This document shows positions 1-6,264 of a DNA stretch of 29,507 bases, piece by piece. Position 1 is the first letter of the stretch. Each line of letters begins with the position of its first letter. A program made the translations under genes and the position numbers. Under the pieces are notes generated by a model that made no database searches, was not told the origin of the DNA, and saw nothing but the letters and a program-made list of their open reading frames with translations. The DNA comes from a virus. The DNA lies in the IMG/VR virus record IMGVR_UViG_3300046004_000785, positions 1 through 29,507 of that record; one strand, 5' to 3'.

Positions 1-110
1 CCGGCTTCTTCCAGCGTCTGCCTTGCTTGACCAACTGAACTGCCGTTCTGAACGATCCCTCTCGCCTCACCCCATTTAATGACCTTCATCTCTGTATCTG
101 CGTAGCTCAT
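1..110 (-). CDS. MazG-like nucleotide pyrophosphohydrolase, N-terminal fragment
   Basis: Only the first 36 codons are present; the gene runs off the left edge. The translation begins MSYADTEMKVIKWGEARG and continues with IVQNGSS and ARQTLEEAG. This resembles the first helix and the start of the second helix of phage MazG-like all-alpha NTP pyrophosphohydrolases, where 'W..ARGI..NG....Q..K..EE.GEL' is typical. The metal-binding EExxE motif would lie just beyond the edge, so the activity cannot be confirmed. The ATG at 110 overlaps the TGA of the upstream gene (ATGA), continuing the coupled chain of this operon. Such enzymes hydrolyse nucleoside triphosphates. Family assignment rests on a short stretch and is tentative. 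Confidence 0.55.
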   Translation of the reverse strand, partial: MSYADTEMKVIKWGEARGIVQNGSSVGQARQTLEEA

Positions 111-298
111 TTGACTTGTTCCTTATCTCTATTCCGCTTAGGCAGCGGCAACCATCCGACACAAAATTCTTTATCCCAAGCACCAACGGTGGCAATGCCG
201 CCCTTGGTCAACAGGAGCACCTTCGCTCCCGCTGTTGGCATTGGGTCTCCGCACTTCGGGTACATCCACTCAGCACCCCCGGCTTGATAGCTGGTCAT
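107..298 (-). CDS. DUF551-like small phage protein
   Basis: A 63-residue protein read from ATG 298, which overlaps the TGA of the upstream gene as ATGA. An ATG five codons earlier (313) is possible but would overlap more and lacks the coupling geometry. The core runs from a Cys/Gly/Pro turn (CGDPMPTAG) through a VLLLTKGGIATVGAW strand pair to GWLPLP near the end. This is the pattern of DUF551-type phage proteins (P..G..VL......G......W.....WMPLP). The function of that family is unknown. It ends with a charged tail (KRNRDKEQVK). It is cotranscribed with the small early genes on either side. Confidence 0.6.
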   Translation of the reverse strand: MTSYQAGGAEWMYPKCGDPMPTAGAKVLLLTKGGIATVGAWDKEFCVGWLPLPKRNRDKEQVK

Positions 299-675
299 AG
301 CAGGCCCGCCCACATACCAACTGAGACTTTCTTTGCGGACGGCGGGCGCTTGGCTGTGATCGCAACCTTGTGCCGCTCGTAGGACTTGCGGCAGACGGTG
401 TTGTGGTCGATGCGCTCCGGCCGCACTGCGTCAGGCCGCCACTTGCCAGCGGCATAGATCGGCACGAGCTGGCCCTGCTTGCCGCACTCCTGACGCTCGT
501 AGTGCTGGATGTAGATCAAGCCGCGCACTCGCAGTCTGCTAACGCTGTCTTTGATCGACATGCGAGTTCTGCCTGTAAGCGGCACCAACTCCGCTGCACT
601 CATGCCGCCGATCTCCGTGATCAGGCGGAGCACTTCGTTGGAGAGTGTGGGCGTTCTTCCTGTTGATGGTTTCAT
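295..675 (-). CDS. Winged-helix DNA-binding protein (MarR-like fold), hypothetical
   Basis: A 126-residue basic protein. Residues about 12-62 look like a winged helix-turn-helix: helices around LSNEVLRLITEIGG and MSAAELVPLTG, a recognition helix around TRMSIKDSVSRLRVRG, then a wing strand LIYIQHYERQ. This layout is seen in phage HTH proteins that control replenishment of small-gene operons. The C-terminal half is rich in Arg and Lys and has no recognisable domain. The start at 675 overlaps the upstream stop as ATGA, and its own stop overlaps the next start the same way. A role as a DNA-binding regulator is an inference from the fold pattern alone. Confidence 0.6.
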   Translation of the reverse strand: MKPSTGRTPTLSNEVLRLITEIGGMSAAELVPLTGRTRMSIKDSVSRLRVRGLIYIQHYERQECGKQGQLVPIYAAGKWRPDAVRPERIDHNTVCRKSYERHKVAITAKRPPSAKKVSVGMWAGLL

Positions 676-1547
676 TGCTGCCCTCCTTGTGGTGCTGCCT
701 TCTCAAGCGGCCCAATGTCTTTTTCGTACTTAGCGATCCACATTTCTGCACGGCGCTTCTGATACTCGTACTGATCTTTCCAGTCGGTTTGATCCTGCGC
801 TTGTGGTGCTGCACCTTTGAGGGTACGAAACGCGGGATAACGGCGCTCAACCATCGCAAGCATGTACTCCATGCCGTTGTACATTCCGCACATGTAATCG
901 TCGTAGTTCCAGTTGCCTTCATAGCCCTGCACAGCCAGCATTTCACGCATGGTTGCCACAACATCGTCCGTTGGCTGTGGTGAACCAACTGCGAGAAACA
1001 GCGGGATTTCGTTTGGCGCCCATTCACCTTTTGCGCCGATCACACTGCCAATAAAGTCTTGGTGAGCGTAGGCGTAGCCAACCGGCTCCTGCTGCTCAAG
1101 CTTCGACCGCAGCATTGCTTGGGCATCGCGCATGGCTTGTGTGACTTGCGGGACTGTGAAGGTAGTCGCATGGTTCGCGTGTTCGCATCGGTGTTCAGGC
1201 CCAGGCAACGGCGGCAACTCGTCATCGCTTTGCAGTGCTGCGAGCTTTGCGCGGAGTTCATTGCGCTCTTTCAAATACCCGAGGGCTTGGTATGCTAGTG
1301 CATCACGCTCCACCTTGTGCGCCGCTGCCATTTCGTCTGCGGCTTTGCGGTACTCGTCGCGCTCAGATGTTCGTTTTGTGATAACAGCCTGTGCAATACG
1401 AGCTGTTGTTGCGATCTCGGCTTGCAGTTCTTGGATTGCAGTTGCAGCTTCGTCTGCCGCCTTCGCAAAGTCGAGATTCATGTTTCGTTCGCGGGAGATT
1501 GACGCACCTTGCGCGAGCATGGCAGTCAGTTCATCGTAGTTTTTCAT
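672..1547 (-). CDS. Ea22-like coiled-coil phage protein
   Basis: A 291-residue protein. The N-terminal 110 residues are Ala/Glu/Arg-rich and predicted coiled coil (AADEAATAIQELQAEIATTA and YRKAADEMAAAHKVERDALA). A Pro-rich linker follows, then a segment PVGYAYAHQDF and a cysteine-containing motif DDYMCGMYNGMEYMLAMVE with a following RYPAFR. The coiled coil plus a 'M.GMYNG.E..L' C-terminal motif is common in variable accessory proteins of lambdoid and related phages (Ea22-type). Their role is unknown; they lie in early operons and are often dispensable. The start codon overlaps the previous gene's TGA within a repeated 12-base junction that also provides an A-rich ribosome site. Confidence 0.65.
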   Translation of the reverse strand: MKNYDELTAMLAQGASISRERNMNLDFAKAADEAATAIQELQAEIATTARIAQAVITKRTSERDEYRKAADEMAAAHKVERDALAYQALGYLKERNELRAKLAALQSDDELPPLPGPEHRCEHANHATTFTVPQVTQAMRDAQAMLRSKLEQQEPVGYAYAHQDFIGSVIGAKGEWAPNEIPLFLAVGSPQPTDDVVATMREMLAVQGYEGNWNYDDYMCGMYNGMEYMLAMVERRYPAFRTLKGAAPQAQDQTDWKDQYEYQKRRAEMWIAKYEKDIGPLEKAAPQGGQQ

Positions 1548-1777
1548 GGTGTTTCTTTCAGTAGGGCAAGCTGCGCTTTTGTGATGGGTGGCACTTCACC
1601 CAGTCGCCCGGCCTGTTGGTAGATGTAGCCAGCCTTGACTTCTTCGGAAACCCTGCCTACTTTTACCCGGCAGTATTTGTCGCCGTCATACGATTTGACT
1701 GTGATTTCACGTACTGGAGCCATCTCGTTTGGCTTATCGCCCAGCCGCTCAAACGGGTAGTCTGTCCATGCTTTCAT
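1544..1777 (-). CDS. Small phage protein of unknown function
   Basis: A 77-residue protein starting MKAWTDYPFERLGDKPNEMA. ATG 1777 was chosen because GAAGGAAACACC just upstream gives a ribosome site and the ATG overlaps the upstream stop; a longer open frame to 1858 has no such signal. Residues 25-60 alternate charged and hydrophobic residues (REITVKSYDGDKYCRVKVG), suggesting a small beta structure, followed by a helix near the C-terminus. It ends LLKETP, nearly the same tail as the two genes upstream because all three share the same junction DNA. No family recognised. Confidence 0.7.
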   Translation of the reverse strand: MKAWTDYPFERLGDKPNEMAPVREITVKSYDGDKYCRVKVGRVSEEVKAGYIYQQAGRLGEVPPITKAQLALLKETP

Positions 1778-1938
1778 GGTGTTTCCTTCACGATTGGCAC
1801 ACAGTACGAGCGCGGGGCGTGGAATACAGAGGTGCTGCTGTCCACCTTCAATTCGCATGCAGCCTTGGTCGGGTAAAGCTCAACGAAGTGCGGTACGCAC
1901 ACACGTTGGCAAGCCATTAATATGAGTGCCCAAGTCAT
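1774..1938 (-). CDS. 54-residue DUF1482-like small phage protein
   Basis: A short gene held at both ends by ATGA overlaps: its ATG (1938-1936) overlaps the TGA of the upstream gene and its TGA overlaps ATG 1777. The protein starts MTWALILMACQRVC, a hydrophobic first segment with cysteines, then VELYPTKAACE, and near the end RSYCVPI. Small phage proteins of the DUF1482 type have the same outline: hydrophobic start, 'vy.t...C' in the middle and a late 'C.P..' motif. That assignment is by pattern only. The hydrophobic start could be a weak signal or membrane anchor. Confidence 0.65.
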   Translation of the reverse strand: MTWALILMACQRVCVPHFVELYPTKAACELKVDSSTSVFHAPRSYCVPIVKETP

Positions 1939-2228
1939 GGTGTTTCACCTTTCATTGCGGTATCAATTAGCTCAGCTAGAGTTCCGTATGTACCATATTG
2001 AGTACCACCAGCACTCAGTCTATGGGACGCTACAAATGCCACATCGTCATGTTTCCATACCGATCCGTCAGAGCGCAAATCTAAGCACCTTGCACCACGC
2101 AACCACCGATACCTTTCAGCATCTTTCTCAAGCTGTTCGATACGCTCGACCAGTGCTGCTTTTGCGCTATCCCGAATCTCTGGACTCTGCGCGTGCTCCA
2201 CAACCTCAACCAGTTCCATTGTTTTCAT
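1935..2228 (-). CDS. Conserved phage protein with E-x-YRWLR motif
   Basis: A 97-residue protein. The N-terminal half is helical and charged (VERIEQLEKDAERYRWLRG); the 'DAERYRWLR' segment is a very common motif of small proteins in phage early operons, of unknown role. The second half carries the pattern CLDLRSDGSVW and a C-terminal helix LAELIDTAMKG. It starts at ATG 2228 overlapping the previous TGA and ends in the first of three repeated junctions. Function unknown; perhaps an adaptor or a small regulator, but the sequence does not show which. Confidence 0.7.
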   Translation of the reverse strand: MKTMELVEVVEHAQSPEIRDSAKAALVERIEQLEKDAERYRWLRGARCLDLRSDGSVWKHDDVAFVASHRLSAGGTQYGTYGTLAELIDTAMKGETP

Positions 2229-2404
2229 TTCACTTCCTCAGTCTGTGGGTGTTTCAATACCTTTGCACAGGCCAGTGCCTGCTCTTTTGCATCGGCCCCG
2301 ATGAAGTATTCGACACGACACCACATAAACCATTGGCGCACTTCGACTTCCCACTTGTAGCTATCTGGGTAAGGGTATGGAACTTGTTTGATTCGTACTT
2401 TCAT
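2225..2404 (-). CDS. 59-residue hypothetical protein
   Basis: A short gene defined by ATGA overlaps at both ends (start 2404-2402 inside the upstream TGA, stop 2227-2225 inside the next ATG). The protein begins MKVRIKQVPYPYPDSYKWEV and contains an aromatic stretch RQWFMWCRVEYF and a helix KEQALACAKVLKH. The pattern of beta strands followed by one helix is compact and plausible for a folded domain. Codon use matches the neighbours. No family recognised. It is likely translated by coupling with the DUF6378-like gene upstream. Confidence 0.7.
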   Translation of the reverse strand: MKVRIKQVPYPYPDSYKWEVEVRQWFMWCRVEYFIGADAKEQALACAKVLKHPQTEEVK

Positions 2405-2676
2405 CGCTCCACCCCTTGCAGCCGGTCAGCCACGAGCTTCGAGTACCCAGCAATGTCCACCCAGCTATCGTCGTAGTCCGGGTCTCCGTTGAGGATGCGT
2501 CCGATCTTGTGGGCCACCATCTCAAGCGCCTCCCTCTGGTCATCAGCGAGATTGACCCAGCCTCTGTGCGTGTGCATCACAGCCTTCAGGTCTTGCGTCA
2601 CCTTGGCGTGGCCGGTGAACTTGCCGTAGCGCCGTCCGCGCTCATCCAATACGTTGGCTAGTGTGTTCGTCATCAC
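2401..2676 (-). CDS. DUF6378-like protein
   Basis: A 91-residue protein. The start ATG 2676 overlaps the upstream TGA; a second ATG follows at once. Residues 9-20 (VLDERGRRYGKF) and the C-terminal half (REALEMVAHKIGRILNGDP, then DSWVDIAGYSKL) match the DUF6378 pattern of phage proteins: 'R...YG', a 'K..R...' helix and a 'DSWvDiaGY' signature. The all-helical layout with acidic residues resembles small MazG-like nucleotide pyrophosphohydrolases, but the metal-binding glutamates are not clear. The exact activity is unknown. Its place beside other nucleotide and replication genes suits a role in nucleotide metabolism (inference). Confidence 0.7.
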   Translation of the reverse strand: MMTNTLANVLDERGRRYGKFTGHAKVTQDLKAVMHTHRGWVNLADDQREALEMVAHKIGRILNGDPDYDDSWVDIAGYSKLVADRLQGVER

Positions 2677-2963
2677 GTCTCTCCGATCATCTTCTTGGTT
2701 GTGAACAATGTGCTGTGCTCCGGGTGCATTGCATTCCAGAGCCGAGCGTAAAAAGCTATGTGGTCGTTGCTGATCTTGAAGTCACCACCCATGGTGACAA
2801 CCGAGATTTCCCAGCGGATGCGGTTGATGATTAGCCAGTGGCTGATCTTCCCTACTCCGCGATTCACAGCGTCCAGAGAGAAGCGCTCGAAGTGCGCCCA
2901 TATCTCCGGGTTGCGCTGGTGCCATGCCCACCAATCCTCTTTGCGTTCTTGGTAGGTTTTCAT
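2673..2963 (-). CDS. Conserved phage protein of unknown function
   Basis: A 96-residue protein with a recognisable pattern shared by many phage and prophage hypotheticals: WAWHQRNPEIWAHFERFSLD, then VNRGVGKISHWLIINRIRWE, then DFKISNDHIAFYARLWNAMHP and EHSTLF. In that family the motif order is 'F...NP..y..f..f', 'iRW', 'fK.nn...yYAR' and 'P...gfF'. Its biochemical role is not known. It is mainly helical and positively charged, so nucleic-acid contact is possible. It is linked by ATGA overlaps on both sides. Confidence 0.7.
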   Translation of the reverse strand: MKTYQERKEDWWAWHQRNPEIWAHFERFSLDAVNRGVGKISHWLIINRIRWEISVVTMGGDFKISNDHIAFYARLWNAMHPEHSTLFTTKKMIGET

Positions 2964-3160
2964 CGGTTGAAGCTCTCGTACTGGTCAATGAACGAAGAGA
3001 CTTGAGCCTCTGTAGCCCTGCCGTTGCTGATCAACTTGTACGCCTTGCCGACCCACACCTTGTAGGTGACGGCAGACTGGTAGCTACCGGAGTTGATTCG
3101 CTCCGGTACTTTCTTCAGGCGCTCAGTGAGGATGGCCTTGAGCTTTACTGCATCGGTCAT
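2960..3160 (-). CDS. 66-residue hypothetical protein
   Basis: A small basic protein starting MTDAVKLKAILTERLKKVPE with a second segment TYKVWVGKAYKLISNGRATE and a C-terminal helix. It is likely all-helical. Start and stop both lie in ATGA overlaps, directly downstream of the Cas4-like nuclease, so it is almost certainly translated. No family recognised. Position next to the nuclease hints at a helper of recombination or replication, but nothing in the sequence proves it. Confidence 0.65.
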   Translation of the reverse strand: MTDAVKLKAILTERLKKVPERINSGSYQSAVTYKVWVGKAYKLISNGRATEAQVSSFIDQYESFNR

Positions 3161-4431
3161 GGCTTAGCCTCCGGGCGGAACAACTTGAACGATCCGCACT
3201 TCGCTGTCGCTTCCTTCTGGTTGATCTGGCAAAACCACTTCTTGCCTCCGGCGACTGGAAGAAGTGATGTGGCAAATTCGCAGTGGTGGCACTCCGTCAC
3301 CGCTACGTTCGGCTCCCAGCAGGAGGTGCGCTTGTGGCAAGTGCTGCACTTGTACTCATGCTTGTTCGAGCTGATGCGGGTTGTGACGCCAGCAATGGCG
3401 TCAGCGACGCGCTCAAGCAACTTGTTGGCAAGGTAGCTGTCGTACTCAATGATCTCCGCGTGGTACTGGCTGTTGTCCTTGCAGTACGCAATGAAGAAGC
3501 ACTTGCTCACCGGCACATTAAAGCTGCGAGCTAGGTGCATTCCGTCAACGCACTGGTCAACGTAGTGAGGGTGAGACAGGTGAACACCCTTCTTCTGGAA
3601 GCTCTCGAACATCTTGCGGTTCATGCTCTTGATCTCCAGAGCCATGCGCTCCCCTCCTCCGATCAGGGTGATGAACCCGTCAAGGTGAGCGGAGTGGTGG
3701 TCGCCGTGGCTGTTGTACTCCCACTGCTGGCCGGTGGCCGGGTCAAGCTCCTCGACTACGTGGCCAGCAGCGACCAGCGCCTCGACTACCTGAGTCTCGA
3801 TGCGGTGGCCATCACCGAAGATGCGGAGCAACTGCGGAGAAGGCATGTCACCGGGGAAGCCACGGAGAGACAGCGCGTGGTATGCCATGCACTCGACGCC
3901 AATGCTTGATGCACCGATGTAGCGGCGAGTGCGCTGGTTGCTTGCGATCTCCTTGGCTACTGTGCCGAGGTCGATGATGGCGACGGCTGCCGCGCAGACT
4001 TGACGGCCCGTTTGCGTGGCAGCATCGTCGGGTTGAGCAACCAGAGGCGCACGTCCTTTACTCGCAGCAGGATTACTTTTGGCCCGAGCTTGTGCTCCGG
4101 TGGAGTCTTGCCAGCCTGACGCAAGCGCCGGTAGGTCGTGTACGAGAGAGATGAACTCAATAGGAAATCCTTGAGTTGCATGAATACTGGCTCCACCGCT
4201 GGCGGTGTACCGGATGGTGATGCTTGCATGAGTAACTACCTTGCTGGTCTGGTGCTCGAACTTGAAGTCGAGCGTGATGTCGTCCACTGATGGGCCGCGC
4301 ACTACTTGAAGGCTGGTATTCAAGTCAAGCTCATCAGCCCGCTTGGATACCGCGATGGTGATTCTCTCGATGCCTGTGGGTTCGGCCGTAGCGGAGACCC
4401 CCAGCATCGAAGTGAACGATGATGGGGTCAT
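3157..4431 (-). CDS. PD-(D/E)XK nuclease, Cas4/RecB-like
   Basis: A 424-residue open frame. From about residue 162 it reads as a RecB/Cas4-type nuclease: RYIGASSIGVECMAYHAL (entry motif with Cys181), then the catalytic pattern HLDGF (Asp251) followed by MALEIKSMN (Glu266, Lys268), and a QCVDGMHLAR helix. The C-terminal end carries cysteine pairs (YKCSTCHKRTSC, CHHC, later two single Cys). Together with Cys181 these could hold an Fe-S cluster or zinc, as in Cas4 and AddB. In phages such nucleases process DNA ends for recombination with SSB and an annealing protein, which are the next two genes upstream. Residues 1-80 form a separate beta-rich domain. Residues about 84-158 are a low-complexity linker that another gene overlaps in the +1 frame, so the true N-terminus is less certain than the nuclease core. 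Confidence 0.75.
   Translation of the reverse strand: MTPSSFTSMLGVSATAEPTGIERITIAVSKRADELDLNTSLQVVRGPSVDDITLDFKFEHQTSKVVTHASITIRYTASGGASIHATQGFPIEFISLVHDLPALASGWQDSTGAQARAKSNPAASKGRAPLVAQPDDAATQTGRQVCAAAVAIIDLGTVAKEIASNQRTRRYIGASSIGVECMAYHALSLRGFPGDMPSPQLLRIFGDGHRIETQVVEALVAAGHVVEELDPATGQQWEYNSHGDHHSAHLDGFITLIGGGERMALEIKSMNRKMFESFQKKGVHLSHPHYVDQCVDGMHLARSFNVPVSKCFFIAYCKDNSQYHAEIIEYDSYLANKLLERVADAIAGVTTRISSNKHEYKCSTCHKRTSCWEPNVAVTECHHCEFATSLLPVAGGKKWFCQINQKEATAKCGSFKLFRPEAKP
3957..4181 (-). CDS. AlpA/excisionase-like HTH protein overprinted in the nuclease gene
   Basis: A 74-residue protein in the +1 frame relative to the nuclease that contains it. ATG 4181 has GGTGGAG nine bases upstream. 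It reads MQLKDFLLSSSLSYTTY, then RRLRQAGKTPPE, then HKLGPKVILLRVKDVRLWLL. This is the order seen in AlpA/excisionase HTH proteins: a helix, 'S..T.YRL...G..P', 'LGP..V..R..DV..WL'. Codon use in this frame (CTC, AAG, TAC, CTG, GTG) looks like the neighbours, while the nuclease frame over the same bases is an Ala/Ser/Gln/Pro-rich linker. Likely role: a small DNA-binding regulator or excision factor. A shadow frame is possible, but the match to the HTH pattern is long. Confidence 0.55.
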   Translation of the reverse strand: MQLKDFLLSSSLSYTTYRRLRQAGKTPPEHKLGPKVILLRVKDVRLWLLNPTMLPRKRAVKSARQPSPSSTSAQ

Positions 4432-4434
4432 ACC

Positions 4435-4902
4435 TTAGAAGGGCATTCCGCCGTTGCCGATGGATGGGAACGAGGCGGCAGCGGCAGCGGCTGGAGTAGC
4501 GCCGATGGCATCAGCCTTGCAGTAGCCAGCTACCTTGCTGGATGGTGCGCCGTTGTAGGTGTCAGCCTTGACGATGACGCCAACGGTCAAGCCCTTCATC
4601 GAAGCCAACCCGTGCTGACCGATGTTGTCAGGATCAGGGTGGCCGGAGCAAACAAGCAAGCTCTTCAGTTGCTCAAGGCCGATACGCACAGCCTCTTGGC
4701 TGGTGTTGTAGACGTTCAGGTTGTCGGTGATGACGCCAGCTTCGCAGCGGAGTTGCACCTTCATAACTTTACCGTTGCCAGCCTTGGTGTCTTTGATTTC
4801 AACGTCACCAATCTTGCAGACGTAACGGCCAGCAGGGAGAACGGAAGCGCCAGCAGATGCGGTGATGCCAGACAGGGAGAGGTTTGCGAATGAGAAGGTC
4901 AT
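4435..4902 (-). CDS. DUF669-type single-strand DNA-binding protein
   Basis: A 155-residue protein. It shows the DUF669 pattern: LPAGRYVCKIGDVEIKDTK, AGNGKVMKVQLRCE, a strand-rich OB-fold-like middle, and RIGLEQLKSLLVCSG. A flexible Ala/Gly tail ends in GGMPF, like the acidic or 'xxPF' tip that SSB proteins use to bind partners. DUF669 proteins act as phage SSBs and are commonly encoded beside Sak4-type recombinases, as here. The stop is TAA, three bases before the nuclease start, so the two genes are one transcript. A putative promoter lies 20 bases upstream of the start. Confidence 0.8.
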   Translation of the reverse strand: MTFSFANLSLSGITASAGASVLPAGRYVCKIGDVEIKDTKAGNGKVMKVQLRCEAGVITDNLNVYNTSQEAVRIGLEQLKSLLVCSGHPDPDNIGQHGLASMKGLTVGVIVKADTYNGAPSSKVAGYCKADAIGATPAAAAAASFPSIGNGGMPF

Positions 4903-4920
4903 GAAAATTTCCAGTAAAAA

Positions 4921-4948
4921 ATAATGTGAAAGTAAACTACGAATGCAA
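4921..4948 (-). promoter_or_regulatory. Putative promoter upstream of the SSB gene
   Basis: On the minus strand TTGCAT (4948-4943) is followed after exactly 16 bases by CATTAT (4926-4921). The same TTGC start and 16-base spacing recur at four other minus-strand gene starts in this window. The element sits in the 71-base gap between the Sak4-like and SSB genes and would boost expression of the SSB and everything downstream. Prediction only. Confidence 0.4.
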
Positions 4949-4973
4949 CGATGCCAGAAGAAGAAGGACGTGG

Positions 4974-5744
4974 TTAGGCTTTTGCCGTGTCCATCTTCAG
5001 GAGAATGGCGGTGACATCTCCGGTCTCCTCGACGGTCAGGACGGAGCCGGACTCATCACGAACCTTGCCTTGCCAGCCGCCGTATGCGGAGGTGATGATG
5101 AAGCGCTTGGTGATGAACTTGTCATCCTCCTTGACTGACTTCAGGATGCCGCAGAACACGTTGTCAAAGATGCCGGGGATTTGCGCTTGCACTGCGTTGC
5201 CTTGCAGCAGGGGCATGTGCTTCACGTCACCGTTCTCGTCCTCGCCTTCCTTGGCCAGCGCGGTGATGATGACGTGGAAGGGCAAGTCACGGATGAACTT
5301 GCAAGCGCCGATCATCTTGTCCTTGTAGTCACCCCAGACCTCGAAGCCGTTGGTCTTCTTGCCGGTAGCGGCGGCAGTGGCGGCGGCCTTCACGTCAGCC
5401 CAAGCGAAGATCATGTCGGACAACTCAGTGAGAGAGTCGAGCATGATCCACTTGTAGCCAGCGGCCTTGAACTCGGGAGAGCTGATGGCACGGCAGACAG
5501 CGACGAACGAGTACACGCCAGCAGCCTCATCGACAGGGCCATCGAAGCTGGTGAATGGCAGGTAGTCGATGCCCTCACTACGGATGGAGGACAGGCCAGC
5601 CTCTCCGCTGATGATGAAGCCCTTGCCATAGTGACGCTTGAAGTGCTTGGCTTGGGTGGTCTTGCCGAAGCCGTGGATGGCGTACAGCAGGGACTTGCGG
5701 AAGGACGTGGTTTCGTCCTTGGTGTTCAATGGTTTGAATGCCAT
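4974..5744 (-). CDS. Sak4-like RecA-family recombinase (AAA_24 ATPase)
   Basis: A 256-residue protein from ATG 5744, chosen because AAGGA lies six bases upstream; an upstream in-frame TTG at 5750 abuts the ribosome site and is unlikely. Walker A is AIHGFGKT (residues 22-29). The Walker B segment is KWIMLDSLTEL, followed by a polar segment typical of RecA cores. Later motifs are FHVIITALAKE and QIPGIFDNVFCGI. This is the layout of Sak4/AAA_24 phage proteins, reduced RecA/Rad51-like ATPases that anneal single strands with help from the phage SSB. Its neighbour is the DUF669 SSB, the expected partner. Confident in the family; recombination activity is inferred from it. Confidence 0.85.
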   Translation of the reverse strand: MAFKPLNTKDETTSFRKSLLYAIHGFGKTTQAKHFKRHYGKGFIISGEAGLSSIRSEGIDYLPFTSFDGPVDEAAGVYSFVAVCRAISSPEFKAAGYKWIMLDSLTELSDMIFAWADVKAAATAAATGKKTNGFEVWGDYKDKMIGACKFIRDLPFHVIITALAKEGEDENGDVKHMPLLQGNAVQAQIPGIFDNVFCGILKSVKEDDKFITKRFIITSAYGGWQGKVRDESGSVLTVEETGDVTAILLKMDTAKA

Positions 5745-5752
5745 GATCAATC

Positions 5753-5780
5753 CTTATGAAAAAATAGTTTACTAAAGCAA
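5753..5780 (-). promoter_or_regulatory. Putative promoter of the Sak4-like gene
   Basis: Minus strand: TTGCTT (5780-5775), 16-base spacer beginning TAGTAA, CATAAG (5758-5753), then the ribosome site and ATG 5744. The geometry matches the other minus-strand promoters proposed here. It begins immediately after the stop codon of the HNH gene upstream. Confidence 0.4.
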
Positions 5781-5781
5781 T

Positions 5782-6264
5782 TCACTGGACTTGACTCCAG
5801 AGACTTCCATCCAATACCCGGCCAACCAATCTCCTGCTGACGCCGAACGCCTTAGCAATTTCAGTGTGAGGCAATCCGCTTGATGACCGAATGAATCGAA
5901 TCTCCCTAACCTTGTCATCGGTTAGCTTCGGAGCGTACCTAGCTGGCCCCCTGCCAGCGCGAACACGATCCATGGAGTTCTCGCTGCGAGTGCCCCATCG
6001 TAGGTTGGATAGTCTGTTGTCTGTTGGGATGCTGTTCAAGTGGCGGCACTCCATACCATCTGGGCACTCCCCAACAAAAGCCTCCAGTACAACCCTGTGG
6101 ACAAGCCTTGGGTGCGCCTTCTTGTTCTTGTATAGGACAACCTTTAGGTAATGAATTCCCCATGAAAGCTGGCGCAGGGGAGCGCCGGACAGCCCGGTTA
6201 CAACCCCATCATCTTGGACGGAGTACCCCGGAAATCCCGGTACATCCTTGGTGGCGACGGCCAT
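5782..6264 (-). CDS. HNH homing endonuclease with NUMOD4 and HTH domains
   Basis: A 160-residue protein from ATG 6264, which overlaps the upstream stop (TGATG). Residues 8-50 form a NUMOD4-type motif (VPGFPGYSVQDDGVV ... LRQLSWGIHYLKVVLY). Next is the HNH core HRVVLEAFVGECPDGMECRH with LNSIPTDNRLSNLRWGT. The C-terminal part is a helix-turn-helix for DNA recognition (HTEIAKAFGVSRRLVGRVLDG). Free-standing enzymes of this build cut a target site and spread their own gene by repair. It sits between a conserved phage gene and the Sak4-like gene, splitting what was probably a continuous operon. An open frame to 6315 exists, but the coupled ATG is a better start. Confidence 0.9.
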   Translation of the reverse strand: MAVATKDVPGFPGYSVQDDGVVTGLSGAPLRQLSWGIHYLKVVLYKNKKAHPRLVHRVVLEAFVGECPDGMECRHLNSIPTDNRLSNLRWGTRSENSMDRVRAGRGPARYAPKLTDDKVREIRFIRSSSGLPHTEIAKAFGVSRRLVGRVLDGSLWSQVQ

